DNA of 64,000 bases from Streptomyces sp. NRRL S-1022 (GTDB lineage Bacteria; Actinomycetota; Actinomycetes; Streptomycetales; Streptomycetaceae), in the NCBI RefSeq assembly GCF_000720135.1, contig NZ_JOIU01000009.1, positions 186,001-250,000 on the forward strand, written 5' to 3'. How positions within the stretch are numbered: position 1 is the stretch's first letter; every line of letters begins with the position of its first letter. Below are positions 34,992 to 44,353 of this stretch, piece by piece. Below the pieces are notes generated by a model, which saw only the letters and a program-made list of their open reading frames with translations, made no database searches and was not told the DNA's origin. A program made the position numbers and the translations under genes.

Positions 34992-35591
34992 TCAGCCATC
35001 GGTGACGTGTGCGCTGATCAGACCAAGCCGCTTCGCGATCCGCTCGTTGGTCGCCTTCTGCTCCGGGGTGATCTTCCGAACGAACGAGTCCACCGTGCAG
35101 ATGACCCATGGCAGGGGGTCGCCGCCGGCCTGCGACGCGATGGCCGCCCACGCGAGATGCTTGAAGTCGCGCATGGGCGCCCAGGCGAAGCGCCGCTCCA
35201 TCTCCTCGTCGTCCTCGTGGCGAATCGTCACGCAGAGCGGCTTGATGTCGAGCGTCTCAAGGTCGACGTTCCAGCCGTGACCGAGGGCCTTGTCGACGAG
35301 AGCGCTGACCGGAGTGGCCGGCTTGACTACGAGCGGAGCCCACTTGCCCACCCCGTAAGTCGCCCGGATGTACTCCTTCATGGGCCTGTCCTTGAGCCAC
35401 GGCCGGACGTTCTCCGGCTTCCCGATGAACGGGAGGAGCCGTCCTCCCACCTCGGGGTCGGAGGTCCACGCCTGATAGTGACGGGTGCGCTCGGTGTCCG
35501 TGAGATAGGTCCAGTTGAGGTCGGCGGCCCGCCTGTAGAGGAGACGCACGACTTCTTCTTCCAGGTCCGAGGGGATCGCGTACTTGGTCAT
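34992..35591 (-). CDS. Unknown protein of the defence operon
   Basis: 199 residues, not recognised. The N-terminus is helical and charged (DLEEEVVRLLYRRAADLNWT) and the middle holds IRHEDDEEMERRFAWAPMRD. The ATG overlaps the helicase stop (ATGA), so it is translationally coupled to the nuclease/helicase and is probably part of the same complex or pathway. Confidence 0.75.
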   Translation of the reverse strand: MTKYAIPSDLEEEVVRLLYRRAADLNWTYLTDTERTRHYQAWTSDPEVGGRLLPFIGKPENVRPWLKDRPMKEYIRATYGVGKWAPLVVKPATPVSALVDKALGHGWNVDLETLDIKPLCVTIRHEDDEEMERRFAWAPMRDFKHLAWAAIASQAGGDPLPWVICTVDSFVRKITPEQKATNERIAKRLGLISAHVTDG

Positions 35592-37258
35592 TCGATTCCA
35601 GTCGTCAGAGGGAACTGAAGGCGAACCTCGTCCGCCTTGGTCTCAAGGTCCGCCGCGTCCTGGATCCAGTGGTCCATCAGCGACCCGACGGTCTCGTCGC
35701 TGAATTGGATACGGGAGGCGTGCGGCATTCGTACGCGCAGGTGCTCGCTCTCCTGGGCCTCCAGCGATCGCCGGAGGTCCAAGGTCGCCGCCACCCTGCG
35801 GATGTCGGTCACGAAGTCGAGGACCCTCAGGGCCTCCTTGCCGGGGCTGAGTCGGAGTCCGCGGCCGAGTTGCTGGACGAAGATCCGCCGGCTGTGTGTG
35901 ACCCGCAGGAAGGCGATGAGGTTCACGTCCGGGACGTCGACGCCCTCGTTGAAGACATCGACACACGTGATTACCGGCACCCGGCCGAGCCGGAACTCGT
36001 TCAGCAGGATCTGGCGTCGCTGCCGCGGGAGTGCGCTGTGCAGGAAGGACGCGTTGGCCCACGCCGCGTCGGACGAGGCGAACAACCGGGCCATGTGCTC
36101 GGCGTGCTCGATGGTCTGACAGAAGACGATGGCCCTCGGTTCCGTCGTGGTCCGCCACGCCTCACGGAAGTGCTCGATGATCTCCTCGTCGCGCTGCGGC
36201 AGGAACAGGGACTTGTTGAGGTCCTTGATCGACTGACCGTGCACGCTGGCGTCCCGGACGACGTTCCAGTCAACGTTGTCGACGTACAGCCGGTAGTCGA
36301 CAGCTGAGAGGAAGCCAGCGGCCATGCCCTCCGCGATGCCCATCTTGAAGCTCGGATATCCGAAGCGGGAGGTGATGTCGAACTTGTCGCCGCGCCAGGG
36401 TGTCGCCGTCACGCCGAACTGCTCAGCATTCCCACACAGGTCGAGCAATTCCGCAAACCTGCCGGTCTCGGCCACGTGATGCGTCTCATCGATCATGATG
36501 AGGTCGGGTCGGTAGCCCACGCGTACGGCACTGAGAACGGATTCGACCGTTCCGACCACGACTCCGTCGAGGCTTTCGGGTCGACTTTCTCCCGTGAGCA
36601 GGCGCGTGGGAACGTACTTGGGGATGTGCCGCCACATCGCCTTCTCGAGCTGCGCGACGAGGTCCTTCATGTGCGCGACGACGAGAATCCTGGCGTTCGG
36701 ATTGGTCTTGAGGTGACGGCTGATGATCTCCCCGCCCACCACGGTCTTCCCCAGACCCGTCGCGAGGACGAGCAGCGCGGTGCCGTTGGCGTCGAGGTCC
36801 CGGACCACCGCGTCCGCCGCCTCGACCTGATACGGGCGCAGGGCGTACTTCGCGGGAACGGTCTCGGGCATGCGGTCCCCGATCGACCGCAGGGTCGCCC
36901 CGTGCCAGACGGTGATCGGCACGCCGACTCCGTTGAGCGCCACGCGGCGGGCCTCCGCCGCCGCGTTGATGTCGGTGTTGGTGACCAGGATGGCCTTGTC
37001 CGCGCGGTAGTACGTACGCGCGCGCTCAAGGTCGTCGACACCGCTCCGGTCGACCTTCCCTCCGACCTTCCACTTGCACTGGAAGACCCACTGCTCCCGA
37101 CCGCGTACCGCCAAGAGATCCGCGCCCTGGTCGCCGGCGCCGTCGATAACACGCACGTCGTTGAAGCCGAGATACCAGAGGGCCCGTTCGACGGCATGCG
37201 TGAGACCCGCTGGCCCTCCCCTCAGCAACTCGTCCGCCGAGAGGAAGACGGCGCTCAC
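35588..37258 (-). CDS. Mrr-like nuclease domain fused to SF2 helicase
   Basis: 556 residues. Residues about 15-120 are a PD-(D/E)xK restriction-type domain (GAGDQGADLLAV ... QWVFQCKWK carry the Asp and Gln-x-Lys). From about 135 it is a superfamily II helicase: Walker A ATGLGKTVV, Walker B variant DETHH, motif III SAT-like GVTATPW, motif VI QQLGRGLR. Such fusions translocate on DNA and cleave. It lies between the GHKL ATPase gene and the unknown 199-residue gene with 4-nt overlaps on both sides. Confidence 0.92.
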   Translation of the reverse strand: MSAVFLSADELLRGGPAGLTHAVERALWYLGFNDVRVIDGAGDQGADLLAVRGREQWVFQCKWKVGGKVDRSGVDDLERARTYYRADKAILVTNTDINAAAEARRVALNGVGVPITVWHGATLRSIGDRMPETVPAKYALRPYQVEAADAVVRDLDANGTALLVLATGLGKTVVGGEIISRHLKTNPNARILVVAHMKDLVAQLEKAMWRHIPKYVPTRLLTGESRPESLDGVVVGTVESVLSAVRVGYRPDLIMIDETHHVAETGRFAELLDLCGNAEQFGVTATPWRGDKFDITSRFGYPSFKMGIAEGMAAGFLSAVDYRLYVDNVDWNVVRDASVHGQSIKDLNKSLFLPQRDEEIIEHFREAWRTTTEPRAIVFCQTIEHAEHMARLFASSDAAWANASFLHSALPRQRRQILLNEFRLGRVPVITCVDVFNEGVDVPDVNLIAFLRVTHSRRIFVQQLGRGLRLSPGKEALRVLDFVTDIRRVAATLDLRRSLEAQESEHLRVRMPHASRIQFSDETVGSLMDHWIQDAADLETKADEVRLQFPLTTGIE

Positions 37259-39630
37259 TTCTCCTCCGCGAGGTCGTCGGCCAGCAGACGAATACTCAGC
37301 CTCGTCCGCAGCAGCTGGTCCGGAAGGCTGGCCCCGGCGTAGGTCGCCTGCGTCGCGACATCGGAGAGGTAGCCGACCGTGCGCGCGAGGCTGAGCCGCC
37401 GCGCGGACGCGGAGGCGACACCCTCGTAGACACCCTGGAAGACGCGGTTGTCCATGAACAGCGACGGCAGCGACTCGACGAGACGAACCAGGAAAAGAGC
37501 GGGCACGTGCAGCAGGAACTCACCGCTCGCACCGAGGTCGGTCGTACGGGTGACCTTGCCGTTTGCGATCATGGTGTGCTCGGTGTGGGTGAGTTCATCA
37601 GGCGAGAGAAACTGAAACGCCTTCTCCGGCTCGCCGGCGCGGTCCAGCTCGGACGCCATCCGGCGACGGACCTCAGCCAGCAGTTCCTTGGCCTCCGCAC
37701 TGATCATCTCGGCGTCCAGAGCGCTGGCGGGCAGCGACTCCGCCCGGATCGCCGCGATGAGCTCCGAGTGGCTCCACTCCGAACTCGTCTGCACCCTGAG
37801 CAGCACGGCGATCTCCGCGAGCAGCAGATCCGCCGGGTCCGCTCCGAACCTCTGGAAGATCGGATGATCGAGGTCGAGGAACGCCACGAGAGTGTTGCCG
37901 CCGCGCTGGTCCAGCAGGACGGGAGTGGGGTGGAGGTTCTCGTCGGTCAGGCTTCCCACCGTGAGCCGACGCGCCTCGACCTCGACGAAGCCGACGCGCG
38001 GGTGGCCGAAGGAACGACTCAAGCCCGGGTAGGTGGTGGAGTTCTCCATGTAGCGCGTGACGCGTTCCTGCCGCGTCTCCTTACGCTTCTCCGGGGTCGG
38101 CGCGGCGGGAGCGGACTCGCCGTCCTTCGGGGGCTGCGCCTGGGCACCGGGCTTCGTCTCGTCCGGACCGGTCGCGGGGGAACTCGGACTGCCGATCTCC
38201 GCGCCGTCGAAACCAAGCGCCTCCATCACGGCCGCCTCGTCGGGCTTTCCAGGGGTGACGGCGGCCGCCTTCGCGTTCTTGCCCCTGCTCTTGGTCGCCT
38301 CGTGGTCCTGGACCGCCTGCCACCAGCGCTCATCGGTCTGGTAGTCGGGGTTGCCCCGGTGGAACTCATGTCCCCACCGACGGGTGTCGTCATGGATCGG
38401 CTTGCGGCCGTCTCCCGGGACCAGGTACCGCAGACCGGCGTCGTTACGACGGTATCCCTTGAAAAGGAGCGCGAGCGGACTGGTGTTCTCCTCATACTCA
38501 AGGTTCGCCGCGCGCTGGGGCAGTAGCGGCGCGACCCCCCTCACGATCTCGACGGCCGAGCGCCAGCTGCGGTCGCCGTACTCGAAGGCGTCCTTCTGGT
38601 ACGTGACTGGGACGTGGTCGAGGTGGATCTCCCCGATGATGCGGCCGCCCTGGTGGGCGAGGTCCACCGGATACTCCGGCTCCTCGTTGCCCACCGCTCC
38701 GTCAGGGTTGCGCCAGGTGAACAGCTGCTTGTCCCAGCGGAGGATCTTGCGGCCGTTGCGCAGGAAGTCGATCCCGTAATCGTGCTTGTGCACGTAACGC
38801 TGGATGCCGAGCCATCCGTGCACCCGGCGCTCACGAACGGTGAGCCGATCGCTCCCGCAGTCCTCGCAGGCGTCGCGATCAGTGAGCTGCCACTGTCCGC
38901 AATCACTACAGGCGAGACCATTCTCCAGCTTCTGGTCGATCTCGATGTAGGCGGGAATGCGCTCCTTGTTGTTGTAGAGGACCGAGCGGTCGTCTCCCCA
39001 ACGGCAGTGCCGGACTGGCTTCACCTGGAAGCCGCCGACCCACAGCTCGAACGGACGGTTCAGGAAGATCCAGGAGTAGACCTGTCCCAGGATGTTGCGC
39101 AGGGCCGAGCCGTTCTTCTGCAGCCATCGAGCGCGCGTGGGATGCAGGCGGCTAATGACGATACGCGTGCCGTGCTCGTTGGGATCGGCCTTCGGCTCCG
39201 TGATGTCCTCGGCCTCGAAGTCGTCTCCGATGCGGTCCAGGTCGATCTCCACACCGATCCACTCGGTGTCGCCCTGGCGCGTGGTGAGGACGCGCGTGCG
39301 CTTGCCGAGCCGCGCCGTCGAGACGTTGAACCCCATGCCGAAGAGGCCGAGCTTGTCGTGCATGTCGTTGCCCGACCAGCCGGCCCGCACGGCCCGCTCC
39401 AGCCGGTCGTACGTCATGCCGCGACCGGTGTCGGTGATCACGAGCTGGCCCTGCGCGGATTCGGGGAGCTCGACGCTGACGCGATACCCGCCCGCCCAGG
39501 GGGTCCCGGATCGATGGATCTCCGTGAAGTCGTCGAAGGCGTTGTCGACCAGCTCCGCGATGCACTGCCACTCGTCGAACTCGATCTCACCGAGCATGCG
39601 CAGCACACGCGCGGAAGGAGTGATCTTCAC
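37255..39630 (-). CDS. MORC/MutL-like GHKL ATPase of a restriction-type system
   Basis: 791 residues. The N-terminal GHKL ATP site has the N box ELVDNAFDDF near residue 25, G1 box DTGRGM, G2 box GLFGMGFN and a downstream GTRIVI. A Cys4 zinc ribbon (CSDCGQWQLTDRDACEDCGS) follows near residues 245-265, and a Pro/Ala-rich linker divides it from a helical C-terminal part. Prokaryotic MORC/MutL-type ATPases are known from restriction loci with SF2 helicases, Vsr and Dcm genes, as here. I start at GTG 39630, where homology begins; GGGGG lies upstream. Confidence 0.85.
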   Translation of the reverse strand: MKITPSARVLRMLGEIEFDEWQCIAELVDNAFDDFTEIHRSGTPWAGGYRVSVELPESAQGQLVITDTGRGMTYDRLERAVRAGWSGNDMHDKLGLFGMGFNVSTARLGKRTRVLTTRQGDTEWIGVEIDLDRIGDDFEAEDITEPKADPNEHGTRIVISRLHPTRARWLQKNGSALRNILGQVYSWIFLNRPFELWVGGFQVKPVRHCRWGDDRSVLYNNKERIPAYIEIDQKLENGLACSDCGQWQLTDRDACEDCGSDRLTVRERRVHGWLGIQRYVHKHDYGIDFLRNGRKILRWDKQLFTWRNPDGAVGNEEPEYPVDLAHQGGRIIGEIHLDHVPVTYQKDAFEYGDRSWRSAVEIVRGVAPLLPQRAANLEYEENTSPLALLFKGYRRNDAGLRYLVPGDGRKPIHDDTRRWGHEFHRGNPDYQTDERWWQAVQDHEATKSRGKNAKAAAVTPGKPDEAAVMEALGFDGAEIGSPSSPATGPDETKPGAQAQPPKDGESAPAAPTPEKRKETRQERVTRYMENSTTYPGLSRSFGHPRVGFVEVEARRLTVGSLTDENLHPTPVLLDQRGGNTLVAFLDLDHPIFQRFGADPADLLLAEIAVLLRVQTSSEWSHSELIAAIRAESLPASALDAEMISAEAKELLAEVRRRMASELDRAGEPEKAFQFLSPDELTHTEHTMIANGKVTRTTDLGASGEFLLHVPALFLVRLVESLPSLFMDNRVFQGVYEGVASASARRLSLARTVGYLSDVATQATYAGASLPDQLLRTRLSIRLLADDLAEEK

Positions 39631-39902
39631 AGGTGGACCCCCTGTCCTCGTCTCGCGTGGGCACGCCGAAGGAAGCCCTGCCGCGGGCAGCGTTTCGGCG
39701 CGCGGCTCGGGTAGAGCCGTACGCGTGATGAAGAGGGTAGAGGGTGCCACTGACAATCGGCGGTAAGTTCCCTGCCACTCCATCCACTTGAGAGGTCTAC
39801 GGCACGTTGCGGGATGCAGCCGCCAACCGTCGCAATCGCAAGGTCCCCCGACGATCCGCAGCGTCGGTGGCAGATGCCGGCGGTCCTTGGGAGACTCCTC
39901 CC

Positions 39903-40091
39903 GTGATCCGTGAACCCGCCGAGGTATCCGTAGAGCCCGATGGACGCGTCGAACTACCGTTGGGGCTGTTGGCCGAGGCCGGCATCAACGTTGGGGACGA
40001 CCTGCTCGCGTTCAGCGACGGCGACGGGCGTATCGTCCTGCGCCGAGCCTCCGACGCCATCGGCGATCTTCTGAATCACGGAACGTTGTGA
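39903..40091 (+). CDS. Small AbrB/SpoVT-type DNA-binding protein
   Basis: 62 residues with a swapped-hairpin-type sequence (AEVSVEPDGRVELPLGLLAE, GINVGDDLLAFSDGDGRIVL). Antitoxin or transition-state regulators share this fold. No toxin partner is adjacent. It lies between the divergently arranged ATPase operon and the convergent vsr gene and may regulate the former. The GTG start is supported by GGGAGA; a TTG 96 bp upstream is the alternative. Its 3' end overlaps vsr by 16 bp. Confidence 0.65.
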   Translation: MIREPAEVSVEPDGRVELPLGLLAEAGINVGDDLLAFSDGDGRIVLRRASDAIGDLLNHGTL

Positions 40092-40873
40092 TCACTCCGT
40101 GCCGCAAAGTCGCGAACGGCCGCGGCGACCCGACCCGCCGCTTGTACGGGATCCTCGTGCTCCCAAATTCTGATGGCGCGCCATCCCGCCTCTGCCAGGA
40201 ACTGGTCGGTCTGGGCATCCCTGGCCCGGTTTGCGTCGATCTTGGCGCGCCAGAAGTCACTGTTCGTGCGCGCTGGGCGGCAGTGATCGGGGCACCCGTG
40301 CCAGAAGCACCCGTCCACGAAGACGGCGACACGGGCGCGGGTGAAGACGAGGTCGGCGGTTCGCCGCACCCCGGGAAGCGGCCGCGCCGATACTCGGTAG
40401 CGCAGACCCTCGCGGTGCAGCAGTGAGCGGATACGTAGTTCCGGTGCCGTGTCGCGGCCTCGGTTCCCGCGCATTGTTGACCGTGTGGCAGGGGACGACG
40501 CCCACGACCCTTCCGGGAGAGGACGCTCTCCAACCAATCCCCGGTCCTTGGCGATCCGCCAAGCCTGTTCGAGATTCGCCGCACGCGTCAGGTGTTCCAC
40601 TTCCCCGACATACAGGGAGGGCGAACGCCCGTCCTCCGACCAGCGGAGATAGGCCCTGATCCGACGAGTCCTGGGCAACAATTTCAGCGTGATCGAGGCC
40701 AGCGCGTAGTCGCCGTCTTTGCGCTTGACATAGCGGCCCTCCCGGCCACCCGCAGCACGATCCTGTTCGGCGACGATCGCCTTCCTCGTCCGTCCCTGCC
40801 GTCCCCGCCAGGCCCTCTCGGGCGGCGGCTTGTCCCTCCAGCCCATCTGCCGGGATTCGGCGGCGTCGTTCAT
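40076..40873 (-). CDS. vsr: Vsr-family DNA mismatch endonuclease with N-terminal extension
   Basis: 265 residues. The C-terminal 145 are Vsr (SPATRSTMRGNRGRDTAPEL, HREGLRYRVSARPLPGVRR, TADLVFTRARVAVFVDGCFW, HGCPDHCRP, FWRAKI), which nicks T:G mismatches left by deamination of 5-methylcytosine. The extra 120 residues at the N-terminus are basic and unfamiliar; classical Vsr has only about 150 residues in all. The start overlaps the methyltransferase stop (ATGA), so repair is coupled to methylation. Confidence 0.94.
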   Translation of the reverse strand: MNDAAESRQMGWRDKPPPERAWRGRQGRTRKAIVAEQDRAAGGREGRYVKRKDGDYALASITLKLLPRTRRIRAYLRWSEDGRSPSLYVGEVEHLTRAANLEQAWRIAKDRGLVGERPLPEGSWASSPATRSTMRGNRGRDTAPELRIRSLLHREGLRYRVSARPLPGVRRTADLVFTRARVAVFVDGCFWHGCPDHCRPARTNSDFWRAKIDANRARDAQTDQFLAEAGWRAIRIWEHEDPVQAAGRVAAAVRDFAARSDHNVP

Positions 40874-42219
40874 GAGCGCCGTTCCGCGTCGTCGAGGGCT
40901 TTCGCGACGGCGCTTGTGAACACCTCGCCCAGCTTCACGGGAACCGCGTTGCCCAGCTGCCTCATGCGTTCACCACGCGGGCCCGCCATGCTCCAGTCAT
41001 CGCCGAATGTCATGACCCGGGCAGTCTCGCGCACGGTCATGTAGCGGTGCTCGGGGCGCAACTGGCCGGTCTTCTCGTCACGCACCAAGTTGTCGAGCTG
41101 CATGACCGACTCGCCACCGGGCACACCGTGCACCCCGGCCTTGACGGTCTTGGCCGGTCGGTCGAGTTCGTTGGGTGTGTGCCCGTCGTAGATCCTGGCT
41201 CCGGGCCACCCGATGTGGTCGGGGAATCCGCCCTGTTCCGTCGTCTTGTCCAACATGCTGGTGTTGATCTTGGGGAGCCCCATTACCGCGTCTCGAAGGG
41301 TGAGCCATGGCTGGAGCTCCTCATCCCCGCTCTCGAACGACAGCTGCTCATTCGCGTAGCGCGAGGTCACCAGATCGATGACGCGCTTCGGAATCTTGGC
41401 GTCTGCCTGCTTGTGGCGGTCCCAGTAGGAGCCATCGAGGATCGTCCGCGCGAGGGCCGCATGGGAGTGGGTGCGCGCGACAGCGCGCTTGACCAGATCC
41501 GGATCCACGCCCAGGTCGGCGCGGAACGCCAGGAGGATCACCCGGTTGCGGATCTGTGGCACCCCGTAGTCAGCGGCGTTCACGGCGTGTTGGGTGACCG
41601 CGTAGGTCTCCGCCGGATCGGTGTCCTTCGCGTCGAGCCGCTCCCGCAACGCGTGGTCGTGCTCCTGCCACGTGGCGCCCCGTCGCCGCTTCACGAACGG
41701 CAGGGACAGCTCGCGCTTGATGTACTCGAAGTAGGGATTGAAGGACGGACGAAGGAGACCGCGGACATTCTCACAGATGACGGCCTTGGGACGGATCTCG
41801 CGAACCGCCCGGAACATCTCCGGGAACATGTTCCGCTCGTCCTCGTCACCCTTCGCGACTCCACCAAGGCTGAACGGCTGGCATGGTGGCCCGCCGGCCA
41901 GAAGGTCGACATCTCGCTCCCTGAGGAAGCGCATGTCCAACCCTCGGACGTCGCCGGTGACCAGGGGAGGGTACAGGGGCCGCTCAATGGCGCCCCCGGC
42001 TTCGAGGCCCTCCGCGCGTTGCTCATCGATCTGGTCCAGCCACTTGGCCAGCACATCGGAATCGACGTCCGCCGGAAACGCCTCGAAGCGATTGCTCTCG
42101 AGTGTCTCGCACGCCCTCTTCGCGAACTCGTTCAGCAGCAGGTGCCGGAAGCCGGTGTTCGTGCTGGCTTGGACCAGCCCGCCCCCGCCCGCGAAGAGCT
42201 CCACCGACGTCCGTTGCAT
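40870..42219 (-). CDS. DNA (cytosine-5) methyltransferase
   Basis: 449 residues with 5mC motifs in order: ELFAGGGGL (I), GGPPCQPFS with catalytic Cys (IV), ENVRG (VI), QIRNRV (VIII), and RQLGNAVPVKLG (X). The target-recognition region is between VIII and X. AGGAGTGG precedes the ATG. The neighbouring broken gene is Eco29kI-like, and the methyltransferase of that system methylates CCGCGG; whether this one does is an inference. It is intact while its presumed endonuclease is not. Confidence 0.96.
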   Translation of the reverse strand: MQRTSVELFAGGGGLVQASTNTGFRHLLLNEFAKRACETLESNRFEAFPADVDSDVLAKWLDQIDEQRAEGLEAGGAIERPLYPPLVTGDVRGLDMRFLRERDVDLLAGGPPCQPFSLGGVAKGDEDERNMFPEMFRAVREIRPKAVICENVRGLLRPSFNPYFEYIKRELSLPFVKRRRGATWQEHDHALRERLDAKDTDPAETYAVTQHAVNAADYGVPQIRNRVILLAFRADLGVDPDLVKRAVARTHSHAALARTILDGSYWDRHKQADAKIPKRVIDLVTSRYANEQLSFESGDEELQPWLTLRDAVMGLPKINTSMLDKTTEQGGFPDHIGWPGARIYDGHTPNELDRPAKTVKAGVHGVPGGESVMQLDNLVRDEKTGQLRPEHRYMTVRETARVMTFGDDWSMAGPRGERMRQLGNAVPVKLGEVFTSAVAKALDDAERRS

Positions 42220-42390
42220 TTTCCACTCCTAGCAGTTCAGTGCAGCCAGAACCATACCGCGGAGTAGTGTTCATTGCGACCCATGCGCCGCAGAAACTCG
42301 TGTGAGGTCGTACGCTCCACAGCGGCAGAAGCACGAGGAGGGCCACGGGGGCCATGACGGCGAGAGCAGGGGGCCGGAGGAGTCGACATA

Positions 42391-42765
42391 CCACCGAAGC
42401 TTCACCCGAAGGCATTCGGCGATCAGCTCGCGGCGGATCTCGCCAAGCTGACCAGGGCCCCCTTGAGTGACGTGAGCATCAAGCAGCTGTTGTAGCGCCC
42501 CGGTGTCTACCAGCTCTACCCGCACGACAATTTCGTCTACGTGGGGAAGGCCGAGAAGTCCCTGCCGATGCGACTTCGACAGCACCTCAAGAAGACTTAG
42601 GGCCGGCGTGGGATCACGCCGAATGGCATGACCTTCTCCTGTCTCTACGTGGCGGAGGACTTCTCGGCCCTGGCGCCGGAGCAGTTGCTCATGAACCACC
42701 GCGAGGACCTGGGCGAGATCCCGTGGAACAGCAACAGCTTCGGCACTAGGGAAGGACCGGGAGAT
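42391..42765 (+). pseudogene. Broken Eco29kI-like (GIY-YIG) restriction endonuclease
   Basis: One reading frame (phase of base 42391) gives KLHPKAFGDQLAADLAKLTR, then RPGVYQLYPHDNFVYVGKAE, RLRQHLKK, TFSCLYVAEDFSALAPEQLL and [11 protein letters not shown], matching the Eco29kI family. Two in-frame TAG stops (42493-42495 and 42598-42600) interrupt it, no start codon is evident, and it runs directly into a gltX fragment. It is divergent from the methyltransferase gene, the expected layout for a restriction-modification pair. Confidence 0.8.
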
Positions 42766-43346
42766 CAGGCCGTACGAGGAGCTGGAGCAGCTCTTCCGGA
42801 TCGAGGACGTGAACACAGCGCCGGCCTTCTTCGACGTGAAGAAGCTGACGGCGTTCAACGGCGAGTACATCCGCACCCTGTCACCGGAGCAGTTCGCCGC
42901 CGCCTGCGCGCCGTGGCTCGTGGCCCCCTACGCGCCGTGGCGGCCAGAGGCGTTCGACAAGGACGTCTTCGAGGCGGCGGCTTCCCTGGCCCAGACCCGG
43001 CTGGCGCTGCTTTCCGAGATCACCAGCTATGTGGACTTCCTTTTCCTCGATGAGCCGGTCGAGGACGAGGTGTCGTGGAACAAGGCGATGAAGGCAGGTC
43101 CTGTCGGACGCCCGCGCCGAGCTGGCCGGCGTCGCGGACTGGAAGGCGGACGACCTGAAGGCCGTCCTGCTCGCCGTCGGCGAGAAGCACGGGCTGAAGC
43201 TGGGCAAGGCCCAGGCGCCCCTTCGGGTCGTGGTCACCGGCCGGACGATCGGACTCCCGCTGTTCGAGTCCATGGAACTGCTTGGCCGGGGCCGCGCGTT
43301 GGCCCGTCTAGACGCCGCCAGCAAGAAGCTGGCCGCTCAGGCTTAG
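42766..43346 (+). pseudogene. gltX: 3' fragment of glutamyl-tRNA synthetase
   Basis: About 193 codons matching the C-terminal anticodon-binding part of Glt[60 protein letters not shown], then after a frameshift near 43096 [35 protein letters not shown] and [20 protein letters not shown]. The catalytic Rossmann domain is absent. Since gltX is essential an intact copy must exist elsewhere. The fragment is joined to the endonuclease remnant without a gap. Confidence 0.85.
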
Positions 43347-43406
43347 CTGCTGGTCAGGCGACCTGCGCCAGGAGGTTGCCCCAGCCCCACCGAACTCAGG
43401 CTGTTG

Positions 43407-44297
43407 CTATGCGGGACCCACGACCTCGCCGACTGCTCGGCCGATGCGTTCACGGATTTCGTTTGTCGGCACGTACGTGAGGGCCTGATCCAAGCACTCG
43501 GCCGTGGCAGCGAACTGGGCCGCCTGCTGGCGCAGGAAGGCGTCGAGGAAGGGTGCGACGGCGCCTGTGGCGCGGCGCCGTGCTTTCCGTACGTACATCA
43601 CGGTGAGGGAGAAGGCCCAGCAGGCGTGAAGGAAGCCGTAGACGGGACGAGGAGTTCCCCGCCAGGGTGAGAAGAAGGTGACGTCGGCGGGGAGGCTCAC
43701 GTCGTACGCGGCCAGGGCGTCGTTGAGCCAGTTGTGGGCGGCCTCGTGGATCAGGTCACGGGCCAGGACCTCGGGTTGGGCGGTGTAGTCGGTGAAGACG
43801 GTGCCCGGGAGGCGGGTGAGGGCCCAACTGTGGAGAGTCTGGTGAGGTCGGCGATGGTTGAGCAGGCAGACGACGGGGGCGTGCTGGGTGAGCAGGGTCC
43901 CGAAGCCGTGCTCGGTCGCGGAGGCGATCGCGGCACCAACGAGGCCGAGGGCCTCGGGTGGGGCGGGGTTGGTGTCGGGGCCGATGAGGTAGTACGCGGT
44001 TTCGGAGATCTCTGAGCGGAGCAGGTCCGCGGGACACGGGCTGAGCACGAGGTGTGGGCCAGCCGACAGGAGGGTCAGGTCTCGTACCGTCGTACGGCGG
44101 TACCAGGCGAGGCGGTCCGCGTGGCGGGCGCGCGCCGCGTGTTCGGCGCCTTCGAGCAGGTGGTGAGCCACGGCGTAGTCGAGGGCGGATGAGCCGAGGC
44201 GGTTGCCGAGTACGGAGGCGATACGGCTGGTCTGTAGGTGCTGGTGGTCGGCGATGCCGCCGAGGGCGACCGTGGCTTCCAGGGAGAGAGCGCTCAT
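43407..44297 (-). CDS. HExxH-domain protein of a radical SAM peptide locus
   Basis: 296 residues with HEAAH at 184-188 ([13 protein letters not shown]). It resembles the HExxH-motif proteins found beside radical SAM/SPASM enzymes in ribosomal peptide loci, some of which are thought to be oxygenase-type modifiers rather than proteases. The N-terminal half is helical ([20 protein letters not shown]). It lies just downstream of the candidate precursor gene, behind a small hairpin that could lower its expression relative to the precursor. Modification of the precursor is the favoured role. Confidence 0.75.
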   Translation of the reverse strand: MSALSLEATVALGGIADHQHLQTSRIASVLGNRLGSSALDYAVAHHLLEGAEHAARARHADRLAWYRRTTVRDLTLLSAGPHLVLSPCPADLLRSEISETAYYLIGPDTNPAPPEALGLVGAAIASATEHGFGTLLTQHAPVVCLLNHRRPHQTLHSWALTRLPGTVFTDYTAQPEVLARDLIHEAAHNWLNDALAAYDVSLPADVTFFSPWRGTPRPVYGFLHACWAFSLTVMYVRKARRRATGAVAPFLDAFLRQQAAQFAATAECLDQALTYVPTNEIRERIGRAVGEVVGPA

Positions 44298-44317
44298 CTG
44301 GGGCTCCGGGGGTGGAA

Positions 44318-44346
44318 CGGGGCCGGACCGGACGGGCCCGGCCCCG
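44318..44346 (-). terminator. 9-bp hairpin between precursor and HExxH genes
   Basis: CGGGGCCGG at 44318-44326 pairs with 44338-44346. It sits 8 nt after the precursor stop codon; partial termination here would give excess precursor mRNA. Confidence 0.5.
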
Positions 44347-44353
44347 TGGCGGG

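Noticed and set aside
42391..42765. Stop-codon recoding of two TAG codons
   Set aside because: No suppressor or recoding signal, no start codon, and a truncated 3' end; a pseudogene is simpler.
43407..44297. Zinc metalloprotease based on the HExxH motif alone
   Set aside because: Context beside radical SAM, oxygenase and a precursor peptide, and lack of protease family features, point to the HExxH modifier family.
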